Origin: Petunia secreta
Taxonomy: Eukaryota > Streptophyta > Magnoliopsida > Solanales > Solanaceae
Direction: 5' to 3'
Length of the DNA: 64,000 nt
Assembly: GCA_029990175.1 (NCBI GenBank)
Contig: JARKIP010000022.1
Span: 24,836,001 to 24,900,000, forward strand
The notes beneath the pieces were generated by a model. That model saw nothing but the letters and a program-made list of their open reading frames with translations. It did not search any database and was not told where the DNA came from. This document shows, piece by piece, positions 1-11,657 of this stretch (position 1 is its first letter; each line of letters begins with the position of its first letter). Both the position numbers and the translations under genes were made by a program.

Positions 1-401
1 AATCCTCCGTCCACTCAATCGCTGCATCTTTCTTCAATAACCTGATGATTGGTTCATAAATGACCGTGGATTGGGCTATGAATCGACTGATGTAATTGAG
101 CCATCCTAAGAAAGTCATGACCTCCTTATTACTCTTTGGTGGTGGTAATTCTTTAATGGCTTTGATCTTGGATGGATCTAACTCGATGCCTCATCTACTA
201 ACAATGAAACCCAGAAGCTTCCTTGCTAGAACACCAAAAGCACATTTTGCTGGATTCAACTTCAAGTTGTATCTATGCAAGCGATTGAAGAACTTGCGCA
301 GGTTATCAAGATGCTCTGAGCTCTTCTTTGACTTGATGATCACATCATCCACATATAGTTCAATTTCTTTGTGCATCAGGTCATAGAACATGGTTGTCAT
401 T
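1..401 (-). pseudogene. Ogre reverse transcriptase, downstream part
   Basis: The minus strand encodes the centre and C-terminal part of a Ty3/Gypsy RT. The catalytic motif YVDDVIIKSK lies near 330-350, followed by LNPAKCAFGV and GFIVSR (the usual LGF.VS.RGIE block). Reading leftward to base 1 it continues into the connection region (FLGWLNYISRFIAQ). It joins directly to the N-terminal half at 9929-10528 if Tekay-1 and one TSD copy are removed, so this is one RT gene split by a nested insertion. It runs off the window edge. The family is clear; activity is not expected. Confidence 0.85.
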
Positions 402-782
402 TGTTACACCCCGTACGTCTAAATTGACGTATATCATTATAATATCATGTTAAGAATGATTTAAGTGATTTTAAAGTAATAATATGACCATATATGATGT
501 TTATATGTTGAATATAAAGTTTGGGAAAAATCAGATTTAAGTTGCGGAAAAACCGACAAAGGAATTGCCTTGTAACAAAGCTTTTTCAGCAATTAATTTC
601 ATGTGTTATATGAAGTCTTTTGGGGACATATCATATACCAAATTGAAGGTCTTGGAGTGTAGTTTCCAACACTTTTAACGGTTTGCTCATATAACTTATA
701 GATAAAAAGATATGAGCGTCAGAAGTCAGACCAGAAAAAGGGACATAAACGCAAAAGAGGGCTGGAACTGAAATATTTCGAG

Positions 783-789
783 TATAAAA
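783..789 (+). promoter_or_regulatory. TATA box of Tekay-1 5' LTR
   Basis: TATAAAA inside GTATAAAAGG, about 380 bp into the LTR and the only strong TATA match in its 5' third. It is conserved in the 3' LTR at 7704-7710. It would place the start of the genomic RNA near 815, inferred from usual plant spacing. Confidence 0.6.
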
Positions 790-2069
790 GGAAAAATATG
801 TATTATCTTCGTCATTTCCAGAACACACACCATAGAAACAGTTCTCTCTTGAGTTTGAAGCTGATTTTTAGGATTTTGAAGAAACAACATCAATCTTAAC
901 TCGAAATTGAAGACAAATTGCGTCAAAACGCTCTACGCGATTAGGGTAACATTATGCTACCTTCAATTTCTTCTATAGTTTGAGTTTTAGAATTACTTCA
1001 TGGCTAAGTAAAGTACCTAAATATTGTATTATAGCTTGGTTAAGCTTGGGAGGTGTGGAATTCAAAGGAAACGAAGTTTAGAAGCTAGAAACATCAAAGG
1101 TATGTAAGGCTAAACCTTTCTTTTGGCAAGACATGTATCTTTTAGATTTTGAAGCTTTTATTAGTTTTAAACTTAGTTTTTCTTGTGAGAAACTTGTATG
1201 GTACCAAGGAAACCTTGAATATACTTAATTTGGTACTAAAATCCAAGGTGAAAGACGTCCAAATCAGAAAGGCAAAACATTTCAAAATCTGGAAAATTGT
1301 TTTGAACTTTGGATAGTTGTTAGTATATTGATCATAACTCCTTATACAAAATTGATATTAAGATTATTTAAGAATCTCCAGAATCCTAATACATATATCT
1401 ATAACTTTCATGAAGACCATGAGGTCTATAACTTTTATCTGCACCCTCAAAACTATGATGCAATACAGGACGCTTGTACTGTCTAGAAATTCTGTACATC
1501 CATGGAATTGTTACGCCACTCTCATCTTGTTATCCAGTTAATTTGTTTATGTTATCAGTTTATCCGGGTATCCATTCCCGTGTATAGTATAGCGCTGGTT
1601 CTGTTTTGCGTATCATCCAGTTTCAGTGGAAACTCTGCCGAAATTTTTATAAAAATCAAAGAGTTAGACAAATTCTAAGTTTCAGGTTGTGTCTACAATT
1701 CCATCCAGAGTTTTCTTATCATTCCTTTGAGTCCATATATATTGTCGCCACATGTGTTATGCCTCCTACATGCTTATGCTTATATTGTGATCATGTTATG
1801 TGTGATTTGGAGTCCCCCATAGAGGCTGGACATTGGACACACAGTCCGGTCGCGTGTGATACTACCCGTCTGGGGGATACAGCCCCTCTGGTTCAGGCGG
1901 GAGTTGAAACACCTAGTGTGACCGGGTGTCATTCACACACTCTGACCAGAGAGACTAGATATTACTGGCTGGGGGGGGATATAGCCCATAACACCCACCA
2001 GGTTTGCTATATATGTGTATATAGCCACAGTATGCACTGCATGATTATACATGAGGCTAGTTCCGGTTT

Positions 2070-2350
2070 TCAGTACCTGATTTGGGGGGATAGAGCCCAT
2101 AACGCCAGACAGGTACTAGTTCAGATGTTCAGTTACCTGATTTGGGGGGATATAGCCCATAACACCAGACAGGTACCAGTTCAGATAACAATTCAGTTTT
2201 AGCGTCAGTATCAGTTGACAGTTATCAGTTCTCAGTTATCGGCCACCAGATCTTAGCGTCAGTATCAGTTGACAGTTATCAGTTCTCAGTTATCAGCCAC
2301 CAGTTCTTAGCGTCAGTATCAGTTGACAGTTATCAGTTCCAGTTTCTAGT
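2070..2350 (+). repeat. Tandem arrays in Tekay-1 LTR (GGGGGGATATAGCCCATAAC motif, then 54-bp units)
   Basis: From about 1970 to 2180 a motif with GGGGGGATATAGCCCATAAC and ACAGGTACYAGTTCAGAT recurs at roughly 50-bp spacing, preceded by diverged copies. From 2199 a 54-bp unit beginning TTAGCGTCAGTATCAGTTGA repeats two full times plus a partial third copy. The same arrays occur in the 3' LTR at about 8990-9270. They are LTR minisatellites with no coding role that I can support. Confidence 0.8.
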
Positions 2351-3011
2351 AACCAGCTATCAGTCATATTACAGTTATTTATCAGTATAGTTCAGCTCAG
2401 TCTTCAGTTCCAGATTCAACTAGACTTCAGTTTATATTCAGATCATGTTTAGTACGTTCTTCAGATTTCCAACTATATTGCTATGCTCCAGCTCATATTT
2501 ACATATTTATATTCCAGCCTTACAGTTTCATTCAGCTATGATATATTATATGCTCATGCCTTACATACTTGGTACATATTGTACTCACGCCCTTTTCTGG
2601 GGCGCTGCATTTCATGCCGCGCAGGTGCAGATAGATCAATGCTTGGACCATGTTAGTAGGCCATCTATCAGCTACTGGAGTCACTCCGCTTACTCCCGGA
2701 GTTACCTATCTTTTGGTATGTGTACAGTCAACCAGCTTGGGTATGGCGGGGCCTTATCTCGTCCTTTGTATATTCAGTTCATCACTCTTAGAGGCCTGTA
2801 GATATGTCCCTGTGTGGTGCAGTCAGTATGTTATGTATGTCAGCTTATGTTAGCCTTGTCAGCTATTTGCATTGCATACTCCTTATCATCTAGGTTTATG
2901 CTTATTCTGTTTATTAGTTATAATGGTTAGCATATTATCAGTAGGATTAGTGATGATCGACACTTAGTGTTGGTCATCTGTCGCGGCCCTAAGTTGGGTC
3001 GTGACAAAAAG

Positions 3012-3023
3012 TGGTATCAGAGC
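3012..3023 (+). promoter_or_regulatory. Primer-binding site, initiator tRNA-Met
   Basis: TGGTATCAGAGC lies five bases after the 5' LTR and is complementary to the 3' end of plant initiator tRNA-Met. This is the standard minus-strand primer of Tekay/Del chromoviruses. Confidence 0.9.
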
Positions 3024-3212
3024 AGTTCAGTCCTAGGGTGTCTACAGGCCGTGTCTAGTAGAGTCTTGTTTAGGAGTATGTTGCGCGCCATACTTTTGAA
3101 CATGAGGCTACAAGGCACTTCAGGACAGTTGTCTTTCTTTCTTCTCTAGATCGTGCGATAGAGCCATGATTATAGAATTCAGCCCTCTAACAATAGTAAT
3201 TTCAGCAAAGCG

Positions 3213-4380
3213 ATGCCGCCAAAGAAACTAACAGCTGCCCAGATGGGCAAGGCTATTGCCGGCCAGGGTACTAGTAGAGTGCCACTTGAGGTGGATGAGA
3301 GTGAGAAGTCCAGACCTGAGACTCCATCTGAGGCCTCACAGATCCCTTCAGGTCAGGGCGATATTAGAGGTACCGCAGCTACTGTATGTCCAGCTCCTCT
3401 ACCCAACAGTTAGGGGCAGAAAATGAGGGATGCCATCAGATTATTGACCAGTGTTGTAGTTGCTCAGACTAGACAACACAGTCCAGATGCCCAGGGAGAT
3501 GTTGGATCCAGGATCAATGATTTTATCAGGCTAGAGCCTACAGTTTTTACCGGATCCCGTACAGGAGAGGACCCTCAGGATTTTCTAGTGAGGATAGCCA
3601 GAATGTTAAGGGTTATGCACGTGTCAGACACAGAGTTAGTAGAGTTGGATGCATTCAGATTGGATAACTTAGCAGCAGGGTGATATCAGACATGGGAGCT
3701 ATCTAGACGGCCCGATGCTACTCCCACGACTCAGAAGGAATTCTTAGATGCCTTCCTTTATCAGTATATGCCTATAGAGGCATAGGGAGACCGTGCTAAT
3801 CAGTTCCTGAACTTGACACAGGAAAGTTTGAGTGTAGAAGAGTATAATTATTGCTTTAGTTCTTTAGCATGGTTTGCCCCTACGGTGGTAGTGAGTATGG
3901 AGGATAGAATTCACGGGTATATAGTGGGACTAGCTCCACACCTAGTGAGCGAGCGTATGACAGTTTTTATGCAGTCATGTATGAACATAAGATTCAGGCA
4001 TTTGCTTTGTTACTTGAGGAGAGGAAGCAAAAACAGAGAGCCGACAGGGATAGAGTGTTATACAAGAGGGGCAGATTGTCTTGTTCATTTAGAGAGACAT
4101 CTGGAGCGAGTAGATAGCAGAGTGTTACACAACCACCAGCTAGTATACCTCCATAGTCTCATGGCCTGAGATTTGATAGATCTCCTCAGTCTAGATCTAG
4201 TCACACATCACTGACTTCAAGATTAAAGTGTCGTGGTACTTCTATACCGGCCAGTCAGACATATCCCAGATGTTCGGATTGTGGTAGACGCCACTTGGGT
4301 CCATGTCAGTTAGGAGTTGATACTTGTTATATTTGTCGCGAGGCAGCTATTTCATGAAAGGTTGCCCGCCTAGGGGTGGC
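3213..4380 (+). pseudogene. Tekay-1 gag, broken
   Basis: It begins with the typical chromovirus gag start MPPKKLTAAQ at 3213. A second block from 3423 contains the gag core (FTGSRTGEDPQDFLVRI ... VSDTELVELDAFRL). A third from 3813 contains LSVEEYNYCFSSL. The three blocks are separated by in-frame stops, several of them CAG-to-TAG type changes (near 3410 and 3700-3790). Near 4265-4365 a zinc-knuckle region reads CSDCGRRHLGPC, then a second knuckle that has lost its histidine and needs a frameshift. The protein would bind genomic RNA and build the virus-like particle. This copy cannot make an intact gag. Confidence 0.85.
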
Positions 4381-4455
4381 AATTGTACAGCCTAGCCAGC
4401 TAGATCACCAGTTGCTTGCTCAGCATCAGCACGCCATCAGGGGCATGTTCTTCAG
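4380..4455 (+). other. Deletion junction: protease domain missing from Tekay-1
   Basis: In intact Tekay elements a protease of about 200 codons with a D(T/S)G site and an ILGMDWL motif lies between the gag zinc knuckle and RT. Here fewer than 80 bases separate the knuckle remnant (GCPPRGG, near 4360) from the RT start (RMAPV, near 4455). Neither protease motif is present in the element. This is an internal deletion already fixed in the copy that transposed. Confidence 0.7.
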
Positions 4456-5700
4456 GATGGCACCTGTATAACAGAAAGAATTTAAGGAGCAATTGAAGGA
4501 TTTGTTAGATAAAGGCCTCATCAGACCCAGCAATTCCCCGTGGGGAGCCTCGATACTATTTGTAAAAAAAGAAAGATGGCTCTCTACGCATGTGCATAGA
4601 TTACAGACAGCTGAATAAAGTCATTATTAAGAATAAATACTCTCTACCCAGGATTGATGTCTAGTTTGACAAGCTCCAGGGTGCCAAGTGCTTCTCGAAG
4701 ATAGATTTGCGATCAGGCTACCATTAGGTTAGAGTCAGAGAATCTGATATACCTAAGACTGCATTCAGGATTAGGTATGGCCACTATGAGTTTTTAGTGA
4801 TGTCGTTTGGACTCACTAACACCTCAATAGTATTTATGGATCTGATGAACAGCGTATTCAGGCCTTATCTAGATTTATTTGTGATTATATTTATTGATGA
4901 TATTCTCATCTATTCAAAGTCTGAATCAGAGCATGCAGAGCACCTACGCACAATATTGGGTACTCATCGGGACCAACAATTATACGCTAAGTTCTCAAAG
5001 TGTAAATTCTAGATAGATTCAGTGGCATTTCTTGGCCACATAGTTTCAGTAGAAAGAATTAAAATAGATGACCAGAAGATCTAGGCTGTGAAGGATTGGC
5101 ACATGTCTATGACGCCAACTGAAGTACGTAGTTTTCTGGGTTTGGCAGGTTATTACAGAAAGTTTATAGAGGGTTTTTCCTCCATTGCAGCTCCACTGAA
5201 CAAATTGACAAAGAAATCAGCTAAATTTGAGTGGTCTGATTCTTGCGAGCACAGCTTCCAAGAACTAAAGAACAGGTTGATAACAGCTCCAGTACTTACA
5301 CTTCCAGAGGGATCTGAGGGCTATGTCATTTACTGTGATGCTTCTCGAATTGGTCTTCGTTGTGTTTGATGCAGCATGGAAGAGTAATTGCTTATGCTTC
5401 TAGGCAGCTGAAAAAGCACGATCAGAACTACCTCATCCATGATCTTGAGCTTTCAGCAGTCATTTATGCATTGAAGATTTGGAGACATTATTTTTACGGT
5501 GTTCATGTTGATATTTATACGGATCATAAGAGCCTCCAGTACATATTTAAGCAAAAGGAGCTTAGCTAACCCTATGATAGAGGCGGTGGCTAGAGTTGCT
5601 GAAGGACTATGACATGGACATTCTTTATCATCCGGGTAAAGCGAACGTTGTTACTGATTCCCTTAGTCGCAAGCCTATGGGTAGTCTATCTTATTTACAA
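4455..5700 (+). pseudogene. Tekay-1 reverse transcriptase and RNase H, broken
   Basis: RT blocks in order: EFKEQLKDLLDKGLIRPS, a frameshift after WGASILFVKK, IDYRQLNK in another frame, SFGLTNT from 4797, and the catalytic FIDDILIYSK near 4890. The connection region FLGLAGYYRKFIEGFSSIA follows from 5120. RNase H starts with YVIYCDASRIG near 5325, shifts frame, then continues IAYASRQLKKHDQNYL and IYTDHKSLQYIF. The tail LYHPGKANVVTDSLSRK at 5625-5670 leads to integrase. Stops lie near 5010, 5085, 5370 and 5570. The domains are clear but the gene is not functional. Confidence 0.88.
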
Positions 5701-5821
5701 CCAGAGAAAATAAAGTTAGCTCATACACTCTACCAGTTGGCCAGCATGGATGTCAGACTAATAGATTCAGAGGACGCAAGAGTTACAGTTCAGAACGCAA
5801 CCACTACTTGCCTAGTGACAT

Positions 5822-6830
5822 AAGTAAAGCAGCGCCAGTATGAGGATCCAGTTCTAGTTTAATACAGACAAATAGCCAGAAGAAAACCGGAGTCACTATA
5901 CAGGGTTATTAGCGATGGGGTTCTCATGTATAAAGATAGACTTTGTGCTCCTGATGTTGCAGATTTACGTGGACAGATTATGACTGAGGCACACTATTCC
6001 AGGTACACTGTTTATCCAGGTTCGACTAAGATGTATCATGACCTTAAGCAGATTTGCTGGTGGGACGGAATGAAGCGTGACATAGCAGAATTTGTGGCTC
6101 AATGTCCTAACTGCCAACAGGTTAAGGTCGAGCATAAAAAACCTAGTGGCTTGTTACAGGAAGTCGAGATTCCATCATAGAAATGGGAAGCAGTGAATAT
6201 GGACTTCATTACAGGCTTTCCCCGTATGCGGAGCAGATATGACTCTATTTGGGTTATAGTTGACAGGCTTACTAAATGAGCTCATTTCTTTCCTGTTAGA
6301 ACTACATATACAACAGAGGATTATGCCAGACTTTATATCAGAGAGATAGTGCGCCTACATGGTATTCCAGTATTTATTATTTCAGACGGGGGCGCACCAG
6401 TTTACAGCTAATTTCTATAGATCGTTCCAGACAGGTTTAGGGACACAGGTGTATTTGAGTACAGTATTTCATCCATAGACAGACAGACAGGCTGAGCGGA
6501 CCATTCAGACATTAGAAAATATGCTCAGAGCTTAAGTGTTAGATTTTAGAGGCAGCTGGAATGGTCACCTACTGTTGATAGAGTTTGCATATAATAATAG
6601 CTATCATTCTAGCATACAGATGGTGCCATATGAAGCTTTGTATGGGCACAAATGCAGGTTTTCTATATGATGGTTCAAGGTTGGCGAGTCTCAATTGATA
6701 GGTCCAGACTTAATCCAACAAGTAATTGATAAAGTCAAGTTGATCAGGGAAATATTATTAGCAGCGTAGAGCAGACAGAAGCCCTATGCAGATAATCGAC
6801 GTCGAGATTTAGAATTTCAGATTGGCGATT
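5822..6830 (+). pseudogene. Tekay-1 integrase, broken
   Basis: The zinc (HHCC) domain is at 5926-6180: H in EAHYSRYTVYPGS, and the C pair in AQCPNCQQVK. The catalytic core follows with the first D in MDFITGFPR (about 6200), the second in IISDGG (near 6385, next to a one-base shift), and the E in the AERTIQTLE block (near 6500), each separated by stops. The core ends with the WSPTVD/FAYNNSYHSS-like region before 6620. The enzyme would insert element DNA into chromatin; this copy cannot. Confidence 0.85.
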
Positions 6831-6835
6831 GGGTA

Positions 6836-7262
6836 TTGCTGAAAGTATCACCTATGAAAGGCGTTATGAGATTTAGAAAAAAAGGGAAGCTTAGCCCTAG
6901 ATTTATTAGTCCATATCAGGTTATCACGCGAGTTGGGCGTGTAGCCTACGAGTTAGACCTTCCAGCAGACCTTCAGGAGGTACATCCAGTATTCCATGTT
7001 TCTATGCTCAGAAAATGTGTTGGAGATCCTTCTAGTGTTGTACCAGTAGATGATGTACAGATCACAGAGCAATTAACTTATGAAAAGGTGCCAGTTGCAA
7101 TTTAAAGAGACAGATTCGTCGACTAAGGACGAAAGACATTCCTTTAGTTAAGATGCTATATCAAAGTAATAATATAGAAGAAATGACTTGGGAAGCTGAA
7201 AATGACATGAGAGCCAAATATACACATCTCTTCATTACTTCGAGTATGTAACAGATCGTTGC
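6836..7262 (+). pseudogene. Tekay-1 integrase C-terminus with chromodomain
   Basis: The GPF/Y-like region (FISPYQVITRVGRVAYELDLP) is followed by HPVFHVSMLRKCVGDPS. A chromodomain remnant then runs from YEKVPVAI (7080) through a stop and shift to RTKDIPLVKMLYQ, EEMTWEAENDM and THLF by 7235. Chromodomains recognise methylated histone H3 and steer insertion. They define chromoviruses and support the clade call. The open stretch 6836-7105 is the longest intact piece of pol. Confidence 0.85.
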
Positions 7263-7286
7263 TTAATGCTTCTACATACTTCATTT

Positions 7287-7322
7287 AACATTCGAGGACG
7301 AATGTTCCTAACGGGGGAATAT
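7287..7322 (+). promoter_or_regulatory. Hairpin and polypurine tract before Tekay-1 3' LTR
   Basis: A perfect 8-bp stem AACATTCG / CGAATGTT with loop AGGA lies at 7287-7306. The tract ACGGGGGAATAT (7311-7322) then abuts the 3' LTR and should act as the plus-strand primer. The same layout with different stem bases occurs in AB and CD. Confidence 0.75.
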
Positions 7323-9928
7323 TGTTACACCCCGTACGTCTAAATTGACATATATCATTATAATATCATGTTAAGAATGATTTAAGTGAGTTTAAAGTAA
7401 TAATATGACCATATATGATGTTTATATGTTGAATATAAAGTTTGGGAAAAATCAGATTTAAGTTGCGGAAAAACCGACAAAGGAATTGCCTTGTAACAAA
7501 GCTTTTTCAGCAATTAATTTCATGTGTTATATGAAGTCTTTTGGGGACATATCATATACCAAATTGAAGGTCTTGGAGTGTAGTTTCCAACACTTTTAAC
7601 GGTTTGCTCAGATAACTTATAGATAAAAAGATATGAGCGTCAGAAGTCAGACCAGAAAAAGGGACATAAACGCAAAAGAGGGCTGGAACTGAAATATTTC
7701 GAGTATAAAAGGAAAAATATGTATTATCTTCGTCATTTCCAGAACACACACCATAGAAACAGTTCTCTCTTGAGTTTGAAGCTGATTTTTAGGATTTTGA
7801 AGAAACAACATCAATCTTAACTCGAAATTGAAGACAAATTGCGTCAAAACGCTCTACGCGATTAGGGTAACATTATGCTACCTTCAATTTCTTCTATAGT
7901 TTGAGTTTTAGAATTACTTCATGGCTAAGTAAAGTACCTAAATATTGTATTATAGCTTGTTTAAGCTTTGGGAGGTGTGGAATTCAAAGGAAACGAAGTT
8001 TAGAAGCTAGAAACATCAAAGGTATGTAAGGCTAAACCTTTCTTTTGGCAAGGCATGTATCTTTTAGATTTTGAAGCTTTTATTAGTTTTAAACTTAGTT
8101 TTTCTTGTGAGAAACTTGTATGGTACCAAGGAAACCTTGAATATACTTAATTTGGTACTAAAATCCAAGGTGAAAGACGTCCAAATCAGAAAGGCAAAAC
8201 ATTTCAAAATCTGGAAAATTGTTTTGAACTTTGGATAGTTGTTAGTATATTGATCATAACTCCTTATACAAAATTGATATTAAGATGATTTAAGAATCTC
8301 CAGAATCCTCATACATATATCTATAACTTTCATGAAGACCATGAGGTCTATAACTTTTATCTGCACCCTCAAAACTATGATGCAATACAGGACGCTGGTA
8401 CTGTCTAGAAATTCTGTACATCCATGGAATTGTTACGCCACTCTCATCTTGTTATCCAGTTAATTTGTTTATGTTATCAGTTTATCCGGGTATCAATTCC
8501 CGTGTATAGTATAGCGCTGGTTCTGTTTTGCGTATCATCCAGTTTCAGTGGAAACTCTGCCGAAATTTTTATAAAAATCAAAGAGTTAGACAAATTCTAA
8601 GTTTCAGGTTGTGTCTACAATTCCATCCAGAGTTTTCTTATCATTCCTTTGAGTCCATATATATTGTCGCCACATGTGTTATGCCTCCTACATGCTTATG
8701 CTTATATTGTGATCATGTTATGTGTGATTTGGAGTCCCCCATAGAGGCTGGACATTGGACACACAGTCCGGTCGCGTGTGATACTACCCGTCTGGGGGAT
8801 ACAGCCCCTCTGGTTCAGGCGGGAGTTGAAACACCTAGTGTGACCGGGTGTCATTCACACACTCTGACCAGAGAGACTAGATATTACTGGCTGGGGGGGG
8901 ATATAGCCCATAACACCCACCAGGTTTGCTATATATGTGTATATAGCCACAGTATGCACTGCATGATTATACATGAGGCTAGTTCCGGTTTTTAGTACCT
9001 GATTTGGGGGGATACAGCCCATAACGCCAGACAGGTACTAGTTCAGATGTTCAGTTACCTGATTTGGGGGGATATAGCCCATAACACCAGACAGGTACCA
9101 GTTCAGATAACAGTTCAGTTTTAGCGTCAGTATCAGTTGACAGTTATCAGTTCTCAGTTATCGGCCACCAGTTCTTAGCGTCAGTATCAGTTGACAGTTA
9201 TCAGTTCTCAGTTATCAGCCACCAGTTCTTAGCGTCAGTATCAGTTGACAGTTATCAGTTCCAGTTTCTAGTAACCAGCTATCAGTCATATTACAGTTAT
9301 TTATCAGTATAGTTCAGCTCAGTCTTCAGTTCCAGATTCAACTAGACTTCAGTTTATATTCAGATCATGTTTAGTACGTTCTTCAGATTTCCAACTATAT
9401 TGCTATGCTCCAGCTCATATTTACATATTTATATTCCAGCCTTACAGTTTCATTCAGCTATGATATATTATATGCTCATGCCTTACATACTTGGTACATA
9501 TTGTACTCACGCCCTTTTCTGGGGCGTTGCATTTCATGCCGCGCAGGTGCAGATAGATCAATGCTTGGACCATGTTAGTAGGCCATCTATCAGCTACTAG
9601 AGTCACTCCGCTTACTCCCGGAGTTACCTATCTTTTGGTATGTGTACAGTCAACCAGCTTGGGTATGGCGGGGCCTTATCTCGTCCTTTGTATATTCAGT
9701 TCATCACTCTTAGAGGCCTGTAGATATGTCCCTGTGTGGTGCAGTCAGTATGTTATGTATGTCAGCTTATGTTAGCCTTGTCAGCTATTTGCATTGCATA
9801 CTCCTTATCAGCTAGGTTTATGCTTATTCTGTTTATTAGTTATAATGGTTAGCATATTATCAGTAGGATTAGTGATGATCGACACTTAGTGTTGGTCATC
9901 CGTCGTGGCCCTAAGTTGGGTCGTGACA
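7323..9928 (+). repeat. Tekay-1 3' LTR
   Basis: LTR of 2606 bp, almost identical to 402-3006 (about 20 substitutions and one single-base length difference by eye). TATAAAA lies at 7704-7710. It ends GTCGTGACA at 9928, followed by the right TSD copy TCATT. Confidence 0.93.
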
Positions 9929-10560
9929 TCATTGCCCTCATGTAAGTTGCCCCAACATTCTTCAACCCAATTGGCATAACCTTGTAGTAATTGGCTCCCC
10001 AAGATGTAGTAAAAGCTGTCTTCTCGGAATCTTCTTCGTCTATAAGCACTTGATGGTAACCGGAAAAACAATCCACGAAAGACTGTAGTTCATGCTTCCC
10101 ACAATTGTCAATTAAGATGTGTATATTATGCAAAGGAAAATCATTTTTTGGTCTAGCTCTATTCAAATCTCTATAGTCTACACAAACTCTGAGTTTCCCA
10201 TCTTTCTTCGGCATCGGGACAATGTTGGCTAACCAAGTTAGATATTTGACCATTTTAAAAATTCCTGCATTGAGCTGTTTGGGTTCCTTCTCCAATCTTT
10301 AGCAAGGTAGATGACCTGAAAGTTCTGGCTTTTTTTCTTGACCGACGGAAAGACTGGATTGGTGGGCAATTTATGAGCCACCGCGTCCGTGCTTATGCCA
10401 ATCATGTCATCATATGACCACGCAAACACATCCTTATATTCTTTGAGAAATTCAGTATAATGTTTTCTAACCTCTGCGGTGAGATGCACATTGATTCTTG
10501 TCTCTTTTACTGTCTTATTATCTCCCATATGTATTACCTCAGTCTCTTCTAGATTTGGTT
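9929..10560 (-). pseudogene. Ogre reverse transcriptase, N-terminal part
   Basis: The minus strand from 10528 encodes the region before RT (RKHYTEFLKEYKDVFAWSYDDM, HKLP). After a frameshift near 10250-10300 it gives the RT fingers and palm: WLANIVPMPKKDGKLRVCVD, YRDLNRARPKNDFPL, SFVDCFSGYHQVLI, then YKVMPIGLKNVGATYMRAMM. The reading stops at the Tekay-1 insertion and resumes at 401. FAWSYDDM and DYRDLNRA are usual for the Tat/Ogre RT. Confidence 0.87.
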
Positions 10561-10889
10561 TGAGCTTATTTTCAAATCTTTCAATTTCCTCTTATGTGGC
10601 TTCATCAAACCCATCATAGTTAGAATCAGGTTCCTCAAGCTCCATAGTTTCGTTACACGTTGTGGTTGCAGGCTCAATGGAATTATTAGTTTGAATGCTG
10701 AAAAATAAAATGTTGCGTAATTAAAAGATTAAGGCAAAAGTGAAAGGGAATAGTGAAATATTTATTTATGAATCCTTGCAAAAAAAATTTTGTAGGGATA
10801 CATATGAAAAAGGAAAAGAAAATGCAAGTTCCACGATTTGAGGTCGAGTTTTATTTTAGAAAGCATAAAATAAACTCTATCCCCCAGCT
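10561..10889 (-). other. Ogre pol spacer without a clear domain
   Basis: About 330 bases between the RT start and the conserved linker. I see acidic fragments in minus-strand frames but no intact reading frame and no motif. It probably corresponds to the poorly conserved spacer before RT. Confidence 0.4.
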
Positions 10890-11480
10890 CTAACAAGGTC
10901 CGCGGTAAGCTCGGGCCAGGTTGTTGGTCCAGTTGTTCAGTGCAACTCCAGATTCAACTTTTGCCAGTCCAGGATGCTCAACATGGTCTTCTAGGATCAC
11001 ACAGCAGTCTTCGTTAGATAGGAACAACTTTTGCATGCCTTCCAGTAAATCCTCTTCAGAATCAGCAATGTTTGGTTCAACCTCTAGTGCCTCAGATACC
11101 TCCCCCTTGCGACCGTTGAAGTAGCCAGACGAGACTAAAATATGCGGGAGTGTTTTGATGTTTTTCTTGTAGTACTTGAAGTCCAGCGAGGCTTCTTCCA
11201 TACTTTTCTCATAATTCACAATGTACCCTATGCCAGCTTTCTCATTGTCAGGCCTTATCACAATTTGAATTGGTTCGACCATGCCATCCAAGTTTTTGCC
11301 CAAACATTTCCCAAGTTCATCGCCTTGCCTTATCATGATGCTTACAACTCAGTCTCAAGGCCATTTTGTAGGTTGTGGGAGTATGTATGGCTCTTCGATC
11401 ACAACCTCCATAGGCATAGGTTCTGGTGTTTTAGGTAACCACACTTGCTTTCCCCTTGTTTCTTCAGAAATGTTCTTCTA
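10890..11480 (-). pseudogene. Ogre pol linker (glycine-rich GLG region and acidic tail)
   Basis: A minus-strand stretch of 148 open codons at 11336-10890. It has MIRQGDELGKCLGKNLDGMV, which resembles the G-patch-like block that follows protease in Ogre/Tat polyproteins, then VEPIQIV. An acidic tail follows (SEEDLLEGMQKLF) with LNNWTNNLARAYRGP near the end. The region upstream (11337-11480) is frameshifted. This linker separates protease and RT in the family. Confidence 0.6.
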
Positions 11481-11657
11481 GTTAGGACGAGCATAAGGTG
11501 AGTACATCAGTTATTTCTCTATTTTTGCAGGTATGGTCTCACGAAATTCACGTGAAGGCACGCCCCAATCAGATATTACAGGTTTCCAGACCAAGTTCCT
11601 CCCTTCATAGCCTTTGTCTCGTCCATCTCAATAAGCACTATATAAACATCTCCTTTT

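Larger units (their letters stand above)
402..3006 (+). repeat. Tekay-1 5' LTR
   Basis: LTR of 2605 bp starting TG and ending CA. It matches 7323-9928 almost base for base. It holds a TATA box at 783-789, pyrimidine-rich stretches, and central short tandem arrays (about 2070-2350). Long ORFs inside it, such as 1606-2202 and 2445-2801, have no recognisable domains. They probably result from repeat units whose length is a multiple of three. Confidence 0.93.
402..9928 (+). mobile_element. Tekay-1, Tekay/Del-clade chromovirus with both LTRs
   Basis: A complete Ty3/Gypsy insertion of 9527 bp on the plus strand. Both LTRs start TGTTACACC and end GTCGTGACA. A 5-bp target duplication TCATT lies at 397-401 and 9929-9933. 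Removing the element and one TSD copy restores the Ogre RT frame across the site. The primer-binding site (3012-3023) matches the 3' end of initiator tRNA-Met. The internal region has gag, RT, RNase H, integrase and a chromodomain, so it is a chromovirus; the 2.6-kb LTRs fit the Tekay/Del clade. The LTRs differ at only about 20 positions by eye, while the internal genes are full of stops and lack protease. It is therefore a young insertion of an already defective, non-autonomous copy. Confidence 0.93.

Noticed and set aside
1606..2801. Long ORFs in the Tekay-1 LTR (198 and 118 codons), repeated at 8528-9600
   Set aside because: They lie wholly inside the LTR, cross tandem arrays, have no domain or start context, and differ between the two LTRs by a stop. 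Not genes.
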